Shown: positions 21,010-29,455 of the stretch, one piece after another
Layout: each line of letters starts with the position of its first letter
How positions within the stretch are numbered: position 1 is the stretch's first letter
Assembly: GCF_015831345.1 (NCBI RefSeq)
Contig: NZ_JADWYS010000001.1
Location: 186,001-250,000, forward strand
Reading direction: 5' to 3'
Length of the DNA: 64,000 nucleotides
From: Caenimonas aquaedulcis
GTDB taxonomy: Bacteria > Pseudomonadota > Gammaproteobacteria > Burkholderiales > Burkholderiaceae_C
Position numbers and translations under genes: made by a program
Notes under the pieces: model-generated
The model's input: only the letters and a program-made list of their open reading frames with translations
Database searches by the model: none
What the model was told of the DNA's origin: nothing

Positions 21010-22877
21010 GGTGTCTTTCCTTGCGGCTGGAGGGTGAAGGGCAGGGTGCCGCCGTGCAGGGCCTGGACCAGGGCGGCGCGATGCGCGAGCACCGCGCGCT
21101 GGTTGATGGAGCCCTTGTCGGTGACTTCGCCCTTGTCGATGGAGGGCGGCTCGTGCATCAGGTGCAGGCGGGCGACGCGGCTCGCGCTGCCCGTGGCGGT
21201 CGCCGCGAGCTGGTCCAGCACCTTCTGGAAGTGCGCCTGCACCGGCGCGCTCTCCAGCACGTCCTTCAGCGGGGCGTCGCCCGGCAGGCCCGCGAGCTTG
21301 CGCACCGCGGGGGTCGGGAAGACCAGCGCGCCGACCTCGTTCAGGTTGATGCCCGTGATCACCGCGTCCTGCACGTAGGGCGCGCCGGCGGCGATGATCT
21401 TCGCGCGCAGCGGCCCGACGCTCACGAAAGTGCCGGTCGCGAGCTTGAAGTCCTCCGCGATGCGGCCGTCGAACTTCAGTCCCTGGTGCACGTCGCCGTC
21501 GTCGATCCACAGGACGGCGTCGCCGGTGCAGAAGAAGCCCTCCTCGTCGAAGCACTCCTTCGTCGCTTCCTCGTTGCGCCAGTAGCCGGGCGTGATGTTC
21601 GGGCCCTTATAGCGCACCTCGGTCTTGCCCTGCGCGGGGACGAGCTTCAACTCGAGCCCCGGCGTGGGCACGCCGAGGTAGCCGGCCTTCACGTTCGGGT
21701 TGGTGATGAAGATCGCGAAGGGCGAGGACTCCGTCATGCCCAGGCCCGTGCCCATCACGATGCGCTCGCCGATCTCGCGCTCCTGTGCTTCATGCAGGGC
21801 GTCCCATACGGGCTGGGCCAGCGCGGCACCCGCGTAGAAGAACATCTTCACGCGCGAGAGCAAGTTGCGCCGCAGCGCGTCGTCCGTCTTCATCGCGTTG
21901 GCGATGGCTTCGAAACCCGTCGGCACGTTGAAGTAGACCGTGGGGGCGATCTCGCGCAGGTTGCGCAGGGTCTCGCCGATCAGCGCGGGGACGGGCTTGC
22001 CGTCGTCGATGTACAGCGTGCCGCCGTTGTAGATGACGAGCCCGACGTTGTGGTTGCCGCCGAAGGTGTGGTTCCACGGGAGCCAGTCCACCAGCACCGG
22101 CGGCTCCTCGGCCAGCACCGGCATGGACTCGCGCATCTGCTGCTGGTTGGCGCACCACATGCCGTGCGTGTTGACCACGGCCTTGGGCAGTTTGGTCGAG
22201 CCGGAGGTGAAGAGGAATTTGGTGATGGTGTGCGGGCCCGTGCGCTCCATCGCGGCATCGACGGCCGGCGTGGGCGCCGTGGCGAGCAGGTCGGCGAATG
22301 GCGTGGTGTCCCGGCCGGGCATCGCGCCCGAGCCCAGCACGACTTCGACGTCGCTTCCCACGGTGGCCGCGATCGCCTTGCCGTAGCGGTTCGCGTCCGC
22401 AGCGTAGACGAGGCCGGGCGTGAGCGTCTTCAGCACGTGCCGCAGCTTGTCGTAATCCTGGCTCACGGTGGAATAGGCGGGCGAGACCGGGCAGTGGGGA
22501 ATGCCGGCGTACACGCAACCGAGGGCCAGCAGCGCGTGCTCCAGGTCGTTCTCGCTGAGGATCGCGACCGGCCGCTCGGCGTCCAGGCCGCGATCGAGCA
22601 GGGCCTGCCCGATGCTGCGCGCACTCGCCAGCGCTTCGCGGTAGGTGATTTCGCGCCATGCGCCCGGCGTGCCGTCGGGGTTCTTGACGCGGCGCGCCAT
22701 GAAGACCCGGTCGGGCGCGGTCTGCGCCCAGTGCACGAGCCGGTCCGTCATGCGGCGGGCATGTTCGCCCAGGCCCTGTTCGGCGCGCATGTAGCGCACG
22801 CCGCCCGCGCCCTCGCGCAGCGACACGCGCGTGACGCCGAACTTCATCGGTCGGTACTTCGGCGCGGCCGTGCTCAT
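21006..22877 (-). CDS. fcs: Feruloyl-CoA synthetase-like aryl-CoA ligase
   Basis: A 623-residue ANL-family ligase. The AMP-binding loop is FLFTSGSTKLPKAVVNTHGM and the family-specific block DWLPWNHTFGGNHNVGLVIYNGG together with AITGINLNEVGALVFP is typical of feruloyl-CoA synthetases. GMGLGMTESSPF-like and GDAVLW/DGRIAEDFKL motifs mark the adenylation and hinge regions. It activates hydroxycinnamates to CoA esters with ATP in the cytosol. It is 1 bp downstream of the crotonase gene on the same message. Exact substrate (ferulate, coumarate, cinnamate) cannot be read from sequence. Confidence 0.88.
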   Translation of the reverse strand: MSTAAPKYRPMKFGVTRVSLREGAGGVRYMRAEQGLGEHARRMTDRLVHWAQTAPDRVFMARRVKNPDGTPGAWREITYREALASARSIGQALLDRGLDAERPVAILSENDLEHALLALGCVYAGIPHCPVSPAYSTVSQDYDKLRHVLKTLTPGLVYAADANRYGKAIAATVGSDVEVVLGSGAMPGRDTTPFADLLATAPTPAVDAAMERTGPHTITKFLFTSGSTKLPKAVVNTHGMWCANQQQMRESMPVLAEEPPVLVDWLPWNHTFGGNHNVGLVIYNGGTLYIDDGKPVPALIGETLRNLREIAPTVYFNVPTGFEAIANAMKTDDALRRNLLSRVKMFFYAGAALAQPVWDALHEAQEREIGERIVMGTGLGMTESSPFAIFITNPNVKAGYLGVPTPGLELKLVPAQGKTEVRYKGPNITPGYWRNEEATKECFDEEGFFCTGDAVLWIDDGDVHQGLKFDGRIAEDFKLATGTFVSVGPLRAKIIAAGAPYVQDAVITGINLNEVGALVFPTPAVRKLAGLPGDAPLKDVLESAPVQAHFQKVLDQLAATATGSASRVARLHLMHEPPSIDKGEVTDKGSINQRAVLAHRAALVQALHGGTLPFTLQPQGKTP

Positions 22878-22878
22878 G

Positions 22879-23652
22879 TCACTCTTTCGACACCTTCTTG
22901 GCGCGGCCCTCGAGGAAGGCGCGCACGCGGTCTTTCGCTTCCGGCGCGCTCTGGGCGATGGCGGCCATCAGCGCTTCGGTGAGGAAGCCCTGGTCGGCCG
23001 GCTGTTCCGCGATGCGCGGCAGCGCGTGCATGAGGGCGTAGTTGGTGAGCGGCGCGTTCTGCGCGACGCGCTTCGCGAGCTCGACGGCCTTCTCGAACGC
23101 CTGGCCCTTCGGCACGAGGTACTGCGCGAAGCCGATGCGCTCGCCGTCCTGGGCGTTGTAGACGCGGCCGGTGAGCATCATGTCCGTCATGCGCGCGGCG
23201 CCGATGAGGCGGGGGATGCGCACCGCGCCGCCGCCGCCCACGAAAATGCCGCGCGAGCCTTCGGGCAGGGCGTAAAAAGTGGTTTCGTCCGCGACACGGA
23301 TGTGGCAGGCGCTGGCCAGTTCCAGCCCGCCGCCCACGACGGCGCCGTGCAGCGCGGCAATGACGGGAACGGGTCCGTATTGCACCTCTTCCAAAGCGGC
23401 GTGCCACATGCGAGAGTGGTGCAGGCCCTGGCCGGCGTCGCGCTCCTTCAGCTCGGACAGGTCCAGCCCGGAGCAGAAGTGCTCGCCCTCGCCGTCGAGC
23501 ACGGCGGCGCGCACCGTGTCCGGCAGGGATTCGAAGGCGTTGCGCACGGCCACGATCAGGCCGTCGGAGAGCGCGTTGCGCTTGGCGGGCCGGGTGAGGC
23601 GGACGATGGCGATCTCGTCCTGGATCTCGATGTGAAGGTCTTTGTCGCTCAT
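22879..23652 (-). CDS. Enoyl-CoA hydratase (crotonase family) of the phenylpropenoid locus
   Basis: A 257-residue crotonase. Both catalytic glutamates are in place (GGGLELASACHIRVADE and YALPEGSRGIFVGGGG), with the oxyanion loop HFCSGLDLSEL, so hydration of an enoyl-CoA is expected. It is not like the Pseudomonas feruloyl-CoA hydratase-lyase (Ech) in its C-terminal half, so chain shortening by beta-oxidation rather than vanillin release is more likely. The ATG at 23652 (MSDKDLHIEIQ) is preferred to a TTG at 23664. First gene of the minus-strand transcript, facing the amidohydrolase gene across a 100-bp operator region. Confidence 0.85.
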   Translation of the reverse strand: MSDKDLHIEIQDEIAIVRLTRPAKRNALSDGLIVAVRNAFESLPDTVRAAVLDGEGEHFCSGLDLSELKERDAGQGLHHSRMWHAALEEVQYGPVPVIAALHGAVVGGGLELASACHIRVADETTFYALPEGSRGIFVGGGGAVRIPRLIGAARMTDMMLTGRVYNAQDGERIGFAQYLVPKGQAFEKAVELAKRVAQNAPLTNYALMHALPRIAEQPADQGFLTEALMAAIAQSAPEAKDRVRAFLEGRAKKVSKE

Positions 23653-23673
23653 GAGGTTTGCCAAGTGGGTCGA

Positions 23674-23692
23674 TTATTGTTATAAATAATAA
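23674..23692. promoter_or_regulatory. AT-rich palindrome, probable MarR operator
   Basis: TTATT-N-TT-N3-AA-N-AATAA (14 of 19 positions symmetric) stands out in GC-rich DNA, midway between the divergent crotonase and amidohydrolase starts. TTATT-N9-AATAA-type sites are typical of MarR dimers, and a MarR gene ends the minus-strand transcript. Confidence 0.6.
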
Positions 23693-23752
23693 CCAATTCA
23701 AGCCGCATAGCCTAGGGCTTTCCCTAGGTGGGCCGCCCCCGCAGGAGACACC

Positions 23753-24619
23753 ATGGACTACGAAAACCTCATCGCGATCGACGTGCACACGCACGCCGAA
23801 GTCAGCTGCTGGAACCCCTTCGACAACTACGGCGAGGAATACGACCGCGCCGCCGACAAGTACTTCCGCAACAGCCGCCGCCCGACCATCGCGGAGACCA
23901 TCGAGTATTACCGCAAGATCAAGGTCGGCCTCGTCATGTTCACGGTCGACAGCGAATCGCAGCTGGGCCGGCGCCGCATCCCCAACGAGGAGATCGCGCA
24001 GGCCGCGAAAGAGAACAGCGACATGATGATGTGCTTCGCCTCCATCGACCCGCACAAGGGAAGGATGGGCGCGCGCGAAGCCGAACGCCTCATCAAGGAG
24101 CACGGGGTGAAGGGCTTCAAGTTCCACCCGACCGTCCAGGGCTACCACCCGTACGACAGGATGGCCTGGCCGATCTACGAGGTGATCAATGCGTACAAGA
24201 TGCCCACCATCTTCCACACCGGCCACAGCGGCATCGGCTCGGGGATGCGCTGCGGCGGCGGGCTCAAGCTGGAATACAGCAATCCCATGCACCTGGACGA
24301 CGTTGCCATCGACTTCCCCGACATGCAGATCGTGATGGCGCACCCGAGCTTCCCGTGGCAGGACGAAGCGCTGTCCGTCGCGACGCACAAGCCCAACGTA
24401 TGGATCGATCTTTCCGGCTGGAGCCCGAAATACTTCCCGAAGCAGCTCGTCCAGTACGCGAACACGCTGCTGAAGGACCGCGTCCTCTTCGGCAGCGACT
24501 ACCCGCTCATCACCCCGGAGCGCTGGATGAAGGACTTCGAGGACGCGGGCTTCAAGCCCGAGGTGATGCCCGGCATCCTCAAGGGCAACGCGATGCGCCT
24601 GCTGGGGCTGGGGGCCTGA
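23753..24619 (+). CDS. Amidohydrolase family metal-dependent hydrolase
   Basis: A 288-residue TIM-barrel amidohydrolase (amidohydrolase_2). Metal ligands are visible as DVHTHAEVS near residue 9, the mid-barrel FKFHPTVQGYHP and FHTGHSG, and the late Asp in LFGSDYPLITPERW. AGGAG lies 7 nt before the ATG. Enzymes of this family hydrolyse or decarboxylate aromatic-acid intermediates; hydroxycinnamate clusters of Corynebacterium (phd) and Rhodococcus (cou) hold a comparable gene beside a CoA ligase, a hydratase and an SDR. By that analogy it may cleave the beta-keto aryl-CoA. The reaction here is inference. Confidence 0.85.
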   Translation: MDYENLIAIDVHTHAEVSCWNPFDNYGEEYDRAADKYFRNSRRPTIAETIEYYRKIKVGLVMFTVDSESQLGRRRIPNEEIAQAAKENSDMMMCFASIDPHKGRMGAREAERLIKEHGVKGFKFHPTVQGYHPYDRMAWPIYEVINAYKMPTIFHTGHSGIGSGMRCGGGLKLEYSNPMHLDDVAIDFPDMQIVMAHPSFPWQDEALSVATHKPNVWIDLSGWSPKYFPKQLVQYANTLLKDRVLFGSDYPLITPERWMKDFEDAGFKPEVMPGILKGNAMRLLGLGA

Positions 24620-24620
24620 C

Positions 24621-26465
24621 TTGGCCGCGCCGTTCCGCTCGCTGGCGGATGTCGAGGCGCTCGAGCGCGAGCGCTACGAATCGGCCATTCCGGCGCGCAC
24701 CACCTACGGATTGATCGCACGCGCCGCAGCCCTGCACGGCGCGCGCAGCGCATTCGTGTACCTGCCCAACGGCGCGCTCGGGACGGCGCCCCGGCGCGTG
24801 ACGTATTCGGAATTGCTGGCGCAGGTTCACCGCGCCGCCAACCTGTTCCACTCGATGGGCCTGGGCCCCGAAGATGCGGTGGCGATCCTCGCGCCCAACA
24901 TCCCCGAAACGCACTACGCGCTCTGGGGCGCGCAGTTGGCGGCGCGCGCCTGCCCCATCAACTACCTGCTGCAACCCGCGCACATTGCGTCGCTGCTGAA
25001 GGCCGCGAACGCGCGGGTGATCGTCGCGCTGGGGCCGAACGACGAGCTCGACCTGCAGCCGATGCTGCGCGAGGTGCTGGCGCTGCATCCGCTGCCCGTG
25101 CTGCAGATTCGCGCGGGCGGCGCGATGCCGCTGTCGACGGTCCCCTTCCAGGATGCGCTCGCGGCGCAGGAGGACGCGCTGGAATTCGATCCGCAACTCG
25201 GCCCGGGCCGTGTCGCCGCCTGCTTCCACACCGGCGGCACCACGGGCGCCCCCAAGCTCGCGCTGCACACGCACGGCAACGAGGCGCACACGAGCTGGTT
25301 CGCGCACCGCTACTACGGCTTCGACGAACACACGGTGGAGATCAACGGCTTTCCGCTCTTCCACGTCGCCGGCGCCTTCGTCTACGGCCTGGCGCTGCTG
25401 GCCATCGGTGCCACGCAGGTGCTGCCGACGTTGACGGGCATGCGCAACGCGCAATTCGCGAGCGGGTACTGGAAGTTCTGCGAACGCGAGGGCGTCACGG
25501 CGCTGGCCTGCGTGCCGACGATCCTCGCCACGCTGGCCAACCTGCCGGTCGACGCGGACATCTCGCGCATCCGCGTGGCGTACACGGGCGGGTCGCCCTT
25601 GCCCCCGGAGCTCGCGGCGCAGTTCGAACGCAAGACGGGCATCGCCGTGCGCAACATCCTGGGCATGACGGAGTGCGCCGGTCTTGTGTCGATCGAGCCC
25701 TTCGCTGCTCCGCGCGTTCCCGGCTCCGCGGGCCTGCGCCTGCCGTTCACCGAAGTGCGTGCCTTCGCGTCGCGCGATGGCCGGACGCTGCTGGACGAAC
25801 CCTGCGCCGCCGGCGACACCGGCGTGATCGCACTGCGCGGCCCGCACGTGAGCCCCGGCTACAGCGACCCCGCGCGCAATGCCGGCATGTTCGAGGCTGG
25901 CTGGCTCGTGAGCGGCGACCTGGGGCATATCGACGCGCAGGGCTGCATCCACGTCACGGGCCGCGCGAAGGACGTGATCATCCGCGGCTCGCACAACATC
26001 GACCCGTCGCTGGTGGAAGAGGCCTTCCTCGCGCATCCCGCCGTGGCGCTGTGCGCGGTCGTGGGCGAGCCGGATGCGTACGCGGGCGAATTGCCGGTCG
26101 CCTTCGTCACGCTCAGGCCGGGCGCGCAGGCGACGGCCGGGGAGATCCTCGCCGCGGTCGCGCCGCAGGTGTACGAGCGGCCCGCGACCCCCAAGCGCGT
26201 GACCGTGATCGAGGCGATGCCCGTGACGGCCATCGGCAAGATCTACAAGCCCGCCCTGCGCATGCGCGCGGTCGAGGCGAAGCTGGGCGAGGTGCTGGCC
26301 GCCGCGTGCCCGGAGGCGGCCGTGACGGTGTCCGCGCAGGAACGCGGCTCGGGCGTTGCCGCCGTGGCGCGCATCGCCTGCCGGCACGACGACGCACTGC
26401 ACTCGCGCCTGCGCGATGCGCTTGCCGCCATCGCCGTCCCGGTGGAATTCGTCTTCGACGCCTGA
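24621..26465 (+). CDS. AMP-dependent acyl-CoA synthetase
   Basis: A 614-residue ANL ligase with a TTG start 1 bp after the amidohydrolase stop; no early in-frame ATG exists. AMP loop CFHTGGTTGAPKLALHTHGN (Gly in place of the usual Ser), GMTECAGLVS, SGDLGHIDAQGCIHVTGRAKD and the catalytic Lys in AIGKIYKPALR are all present. About 70 residues follow that Lys, more than in most relatives, and end VEFVFDA. It would activate an aliphatic or aryl acid in the same pathway as the amidohydrolase. Substrate unknown. Confidence 0.87.
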   Translation: MAAPFRSLADVEALERERYESAIPARTTYGLIARAAALHGARSAFVYLPNGALGTAPRRVTYSELLAQVHRAANLFHSMGLGPEDAVAILAPNIPETHYALWGAQLAARACPINYLLQPAHIASLLKAANARVIVALGPNDELDLQPMLREVLALHPLPVLQIRAGGAMPLSTVPFQDALAAQEDALEFDPQLGPGRVAACFHTGGTTGAPKLALHTHGNEAHTSWFAHRYYGFDEHTVEINGFPLFHVAGAFVYGLALLAIGATQVLPTLTGMRNAQFASGYWKFCEREGVTALACVPTILATLANLPVDADISRIRVAYTGGSPLPPELAAQFERKTGIAVRNILGMTECAGLVSIEPFAAPRVPGSAGLRLPFTEVRAFASRDGRTLLDEPCAAGDTGVIALRGPHVSPGYSDPARNAGMFEAGWLVSGDLGHIDAQGCIHVTGRAKDVIIRGSHNIDPSLVEEAFLAHPAVALCAVVGEPDAYAGELPVAFVTLRPGAQATAGEILAAVAPQVYERPATPKRVTVIEAMPVTAIGKIYKPALRMRAVEAKLGEVLAAACPEAAVTVSAQERGSGVAAVARIACRHDDALHSRLRDALAAIAVPVEFVFDA

Positions 26466-26468
26466 ACG

Positions 26469-27407
26469 CTACTTCGCCTCGCGCTCCATCAGCAGGTAGG
26501 TGTTGAACGCGTTCATGCGGTTGGCCGCGCGAAAGAGCGGCAGGTGTTCGAAGCGCGACCAGTCCGCCTTCGCATACGCCTCCTCGAAGGGGTCGAGGTT
26601 GCGCGCGGCGAGCGCCATGGTCTCGCGCAGGTAGGTGAGGTAGTCGCGCGTGAGCACGATGTCCTCGCGCGCGGACGTCGACACGGGGCCGTGCCCCGGC
26701 ACGACGACGGCGGCATCGAAGGCGAGCACCGTGTTCAGCGCGGCGATCCAGCTGCGGCTGTCCGCCTGGCCGACGTAGGGAATGCGCCCGCGAAACACGA
26801 TGTCCCCCGCGAAGAGCACCTTCTCGGACGGCAGGAAGACGACGAGGTCTTCCGGCGTGTGCGCCGGGCCGACAGGACGCAGCAGCAGCTTCACGCCGCC
26901 GATCTCCAGGTCGCGCGGCCCGGCGATCCATTCGTCGGCGGGCACGAGCCGCGTGTTCGCGTCGATCCACGGCGCGAGATCCGTGCGCGAGGCGGCGAGG
27001 CGGGATTGCGCGGTGTCGGAGTTGAGGTATTCGCGCCCGGCCTGGTGCGCGATGATCTTCGCGCCCGCGCGCTGGAATTCCTGCAGGCCGTAGATGTGGT
27101 CCGCGTGGTAGTGCGTGAGGACGACGTGCGTGACGGGCTTGCCGGTGAGGCGAAGGACCTGCGCGATCAGCTCCCGGGCGAGGGCCGGCGAGCCGAGCGC
27201 ATCGATCACGACGACGCCGGCGGGCGTCACGACGAAGCCGGCGTTGGAGACGAAATTGCCGTTGGCCGTGCTGCCCAGCGCCGACTCGCCCTGCACGTAC
27301 CAGGCCGAAGCGGAGACCTGGCGGGGAATCACGTTCACCGCCGCCGGGAGCGCGCCGCCGGTGGTCGCGATGCAGGCCAGCCACAGGCCCAGCAGGTACT
27401 TAAGCAC
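26469..27407 (-). CDS. Secreted metallo-beta-lactamase-fold hydrolase, SoxH-like
   Basis: A 312-residue MBL protein with a Sec signal peptide (MLKYLLGLWLACIATTGGALPA). The zinc motif is intact: LTHYHADHIYG, VGPAHTPEDLVVF, FAGDIVF and VPGHGPVS. Periplasmic MBL proteins of this type occur beside sox and methanol-oxidation genes. It ends the YedE-DsrE-ArsR transcript, its start overlapping the ArsR stop by 8 bp, which suggests a role in handling sulfane sulfur, perhaps as a thioester or persulfide hydrolase. That role is inferred from neighbours. Confidence 0.85.
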   Translation of the reverse strand: MLKYLLGLWLACIATTGGALPAAVNVIPRQVSASAWYVQGESALGSTANGNFVSNAGFVVTPAGVVVIDALGSPALARELIAQVLRLTGKPVTHVVLTHYHADHIYGLQEFQRAGAKIIAHQAGREYLNSDTAQSRLAASRTDLAPWIDANTRLVPADEWIAGPRDLEIGGVKLLLRPVGPAHTPEDLVVFLPSEKVLFAGDIVFRGRIPYVGQADSRSWIAALNTVLAFDAAVVVPGHGPVSTSAREDIVLTRDYLTYLRETMALAARNLDPFEEAYAKADWSRFEHLPLFRAANRMNAFNTYLLMEREAK

Positions 27408-27741
27408 GGGCGTCGTCGGTTTCCATGGCGATCTGCGTGCACACCGCGCGGCAGAGCGTGACGACCCGATCGTTGATGATGCGGTAGTAGATCTGCACGC
27501 CGTCGCGCCGCTTGCCGAGCACGCCGGCCTGGTAGAGCGTGTTGAGGTGCTGCGACATGTTGGGCTGCGTGGTGTCGATCTCCCCCAGCAGCTCGCTCAC
27601 ATTCTTCTCGCCGTTGCACAGGCTGGAGATGATCTTCAGGCGCATCGGCGCCGACATGACGCGAAAGACCTCGGCCGCGAGCTCGAAGACCTCGTCGGTC
27701 TCGACGGGCGCCTTGGGCACGGCTGCGGAGCGCTTGGGCAT
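27400..27741 (-). CDS. ArsR-family regulator, likely persulfide or redox sensor
   Basis: A 113-residue ArsR protein: PMRLKIISSLCNGEKNVSELLGEIDTTQPNMSQHLNTLYQAGVL, wing RRDGVQIYYRI. No metal-site ELCVCDL motif is present. Instead there is Cys42 in SSLCNGE, the place of the first cysteine of the SqrR/BigR/SoxR persulfide sensors, plus Cys97 and Cys101 in the last helix (TLCRAVC). This suggests a disulfide/polysulfide switch that derepresses the sulfur genes. It lies 4 bp after the DsrE-like gene. Confidence 0.88.
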   Translation of the reverse strand: MPKRSAAVPKAPVETDEVFELAAEVFRVMSAPMRLKIISSLCNGEKNVSELLGEIDTTQPNMSQHLNTLYQAGVLGKRRDGVQIYYRIINDRVVTLCRAVCTQIAMETDDARA

Positions 27742-27745
27742 CGCG

Positions 27746-28174
27746 TCAGGGCTTGATGTAGGCGTAGTGCTCGCGCACCTGCAGCTGCCCGATGCGCACC
27801 ACGCCGGACGGCGTGAAGTCGGCGTCCATGATGAACTTGTCCTTGGCGATGTTGCGGTTGCGCAGGGTGATCTCGCACACCTCGAAGCGGACGCCGCGCG
27901 CCTTGAGCGCGCTCACGAGCGAGGCGTAGTCGATGTTGGGGTTCTTCGCGTCCTTCGCGCCTTCCATGAGGAAGTCGATGCCTTCCGCATGCGTGACGAC
28001 GATGATCTTCGTGTCCGGCGCGACGTCCAGGTGGTTGCGCACGTTGCGCAGCCCCTTGGTGGCCTGCGCCTCGGAGTTGTCGATGTGGTAGACGACCTTG
28101 TCCTGGGCCAAGGCGGGTCCCGCGAGGAGGAAGGCCGCTGCGAGGAGGGCGAAGAATCGGGCAAATGCTTTCAT
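27746..28174 (-). CDS. Periplasmic DsrE-family protein
   Basis: A 142-residue protein with a Sec signal peptide (FFALLAAAFLLAGPALA) and a DsrE/DsrF-like domain (KVVYHIDNSEAQATKGLRNVRNHLDVAP; EGIDFLMEG; GVRFEVCEITLRNRNI). The one Cys in the mature domain (EVCEIT) matches the cysteine DsrE proteins use to carry sulfane sulfur. GGAG is 7 nt before the ATG. It probably passes or binds reduced sulfur outside the inner membrane, beside the YedE importer. Confidence 0.83.
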   Translation of the reverse strand: MKAFARFFALLAAAFLLAGPALAQDKVVYHIDNSEAQATKGLRNVRNHLDVAPDTKIIVVTHAEGIDFLMEGAKDAKNPNIDYASLVSALKARGVRFEVCEITLRNRNIAKDKFIMDADFTPSGVVRIGQLQVREHYAYIKP

Positions 28175-28188
28175 GGATGTCTCCGTGC

Positions 28189-28226
28189 TGCGCTATTTAT
28201 CAGTCAGCGCAAATATAAGGGAATAT
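28189..28226. promoter_or_regulatory. Leader/operator region between yedE-like and dsrE-like genes
   Basis: A 6-bp stem TGCGCT/AGCGCA (28189-28194, 28206-28211) lies 15 bp before the dsrE-like ATG, followed by ATAT-N6-ATAT (28213-28226), an AT-rich symmetric site of the size ArsR dimers bind. Assignment to the ArsR protein is a guess from place and composition. Confidence 0.35.
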
Positions 28227-28265
28227 GGGGGGATTGGCACGGAAATACCTCCGCCCGCCACCAAA

Positions 28266-29381
28266 TCAGGAGGCTCGCTCGAGCCGCCACCCCTGATACC
28301 TCACCCCCAGCACAGCGCCAGCAATCATCGCGGCGACCGCCACGAAGCTCGTGAGGCTGAGCGTCGAGATACCCGAAACACCTTGCCCGATGCTGCACCC
28401 CATCGCCGTCACGCCGCCCACGCCCATCAGCACCGCGCCCGCGAGGTGGTGCGCCAGGTCGTCCGGGCCGCCGAAGCCTTCCCAGCGGAAGCTGCGTTGG
28501 GTGATGGCCATCGCCGCGGAGCCCGCGATCACGCCCAGCACGGTCACGATGCCGACGGACACGAACTTGTTCCTGTCGCTGAAGAACATCAGCCAGTCCA
28601 GCGTGTACGCCACCGGCGAGACGAAGCTCAGGGCCTCGGCGCGGGTGGAGTTGGTGGCGAGGAAAGTTTCCTGCAGCGTTTCCGGATGCTCCGCGACGAA
28701 GCCCAGGTGGCCGCTGACCCACCACATCGCCAGCACCGAGGCGCCGACGCCGGCGCCTGCGAGCACATTCGGGAACTGCCGCGATTCCCGCGCGCTCAGC
28801 GCCCACGCGATCAGCCCCGCGCCGATCGCCACGCCCAGGACCAGCGACGCGGAAGCGACGTCGATGGACACCGCCCGGGCGGCGATCGCGCCCAGGCTTG
28901 CCTGCACGTCGAAGTCCACGCCGACCCGGTCCACCGTCCGCGTGCGCAGTACGGCGGTGATGCCCTTGAGCGTGGCGAAGGCCGCGACGCCCAGCACCAC
29001 GAGCACCACCAGGGACTTGAGGTTGCCCGCGCCGACCCGCACGAGCGCCTTGCTCGCGCAGCCCGAGGCCAGCACCATGCCGAAGCCGAAGATCGCGCCG
29101 CCCACGAGGGCCGACAACCAGATCCAACGCGTGGAGGCGTACAGCGTTTTCGACGGGTCGATCGCGCCGGCCCAGGCCAGGAAGGCGAAGCCGACCGTCG
29201 CGACGCCCGCCGCGAGGGCCCATTGCCGCATCCGCGTCCAGTCGCCCATCGTCACGACATCGGCCACCGCGCCCATGGTGCAAAAACCGGTCCGCTGCAC
29301 CAGCGCGCCGAACGCAAGTGCAACAAAAAATGCGGCCCACAGCACTTGATGGGTCAGCGAAGCGAGCTCTGCAATCGTCAT
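28266..29381 (-). CDS. YeeE/YedE (TsuA-like) sulfur-compound importer
   Basis: A 371-residue membrane protein with about nine helices and the two-repeat YeeE/YedE pattern: RTGFCTMGAVADVV with its Cys in the first half, ASGCASKALVRVGAGN, and GCSIGQGVSGIS in the second half. In TsuA such cysteines relay thiosulfate through the membrane. It is first in line before DsrE-like, ArsR and MBL genes on the same strand. Start ATG 29381; the divergent PBP1A gene begins about 75 bp away. Confidence 0.88.
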   Translation of the reverse strand: MTIAELASLTHQVLWAAFFVALAFGALVQRTGFCTMGAVADVVTMGDWTRMRQWALAAGVATVGFAFLAWAGAIDPSKTLYASTRWIWLSALVGGAIFGFGMVLASGCASKALVRVGAGNLKSLVVLVVLGVAAFATLKGITAVLRTRTVDRVGVDFDVQASLGAIAARAVSIDVASASLVLGVAIGAGLIAWALSARESRQFPNVLAGAGVGASVLAMWWVSGHLGFVAEHPETLQETFLATNSTRAEALSFVSPVAYTLDWLMFFSDRNKFVSVGIVTVLGVIAGSAAMAITQRSFRWEGFGGPDDLAHHLAGAVLMGVGGVTAMGCSIGQGVSGISTLSLTSFVAVAAMIAGAVLGVRYQGWRLERAS

Positions 29382-29455
29382 CGGGCGATTCTATGGGCCA
29401 CGGTCGCGCTTGCGTCCTACAGCCCTTCCATGAGGGCGGCGGCGATGATCCCCGC

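Noticed and set aside
22879..23652. Feruloyl-CoA hydratase/aldolase (Ech)
   Set aside because: Sequence around the active site and C-terminus does not follow known Ech proteins, and no vanillin dehydrogenase is present.
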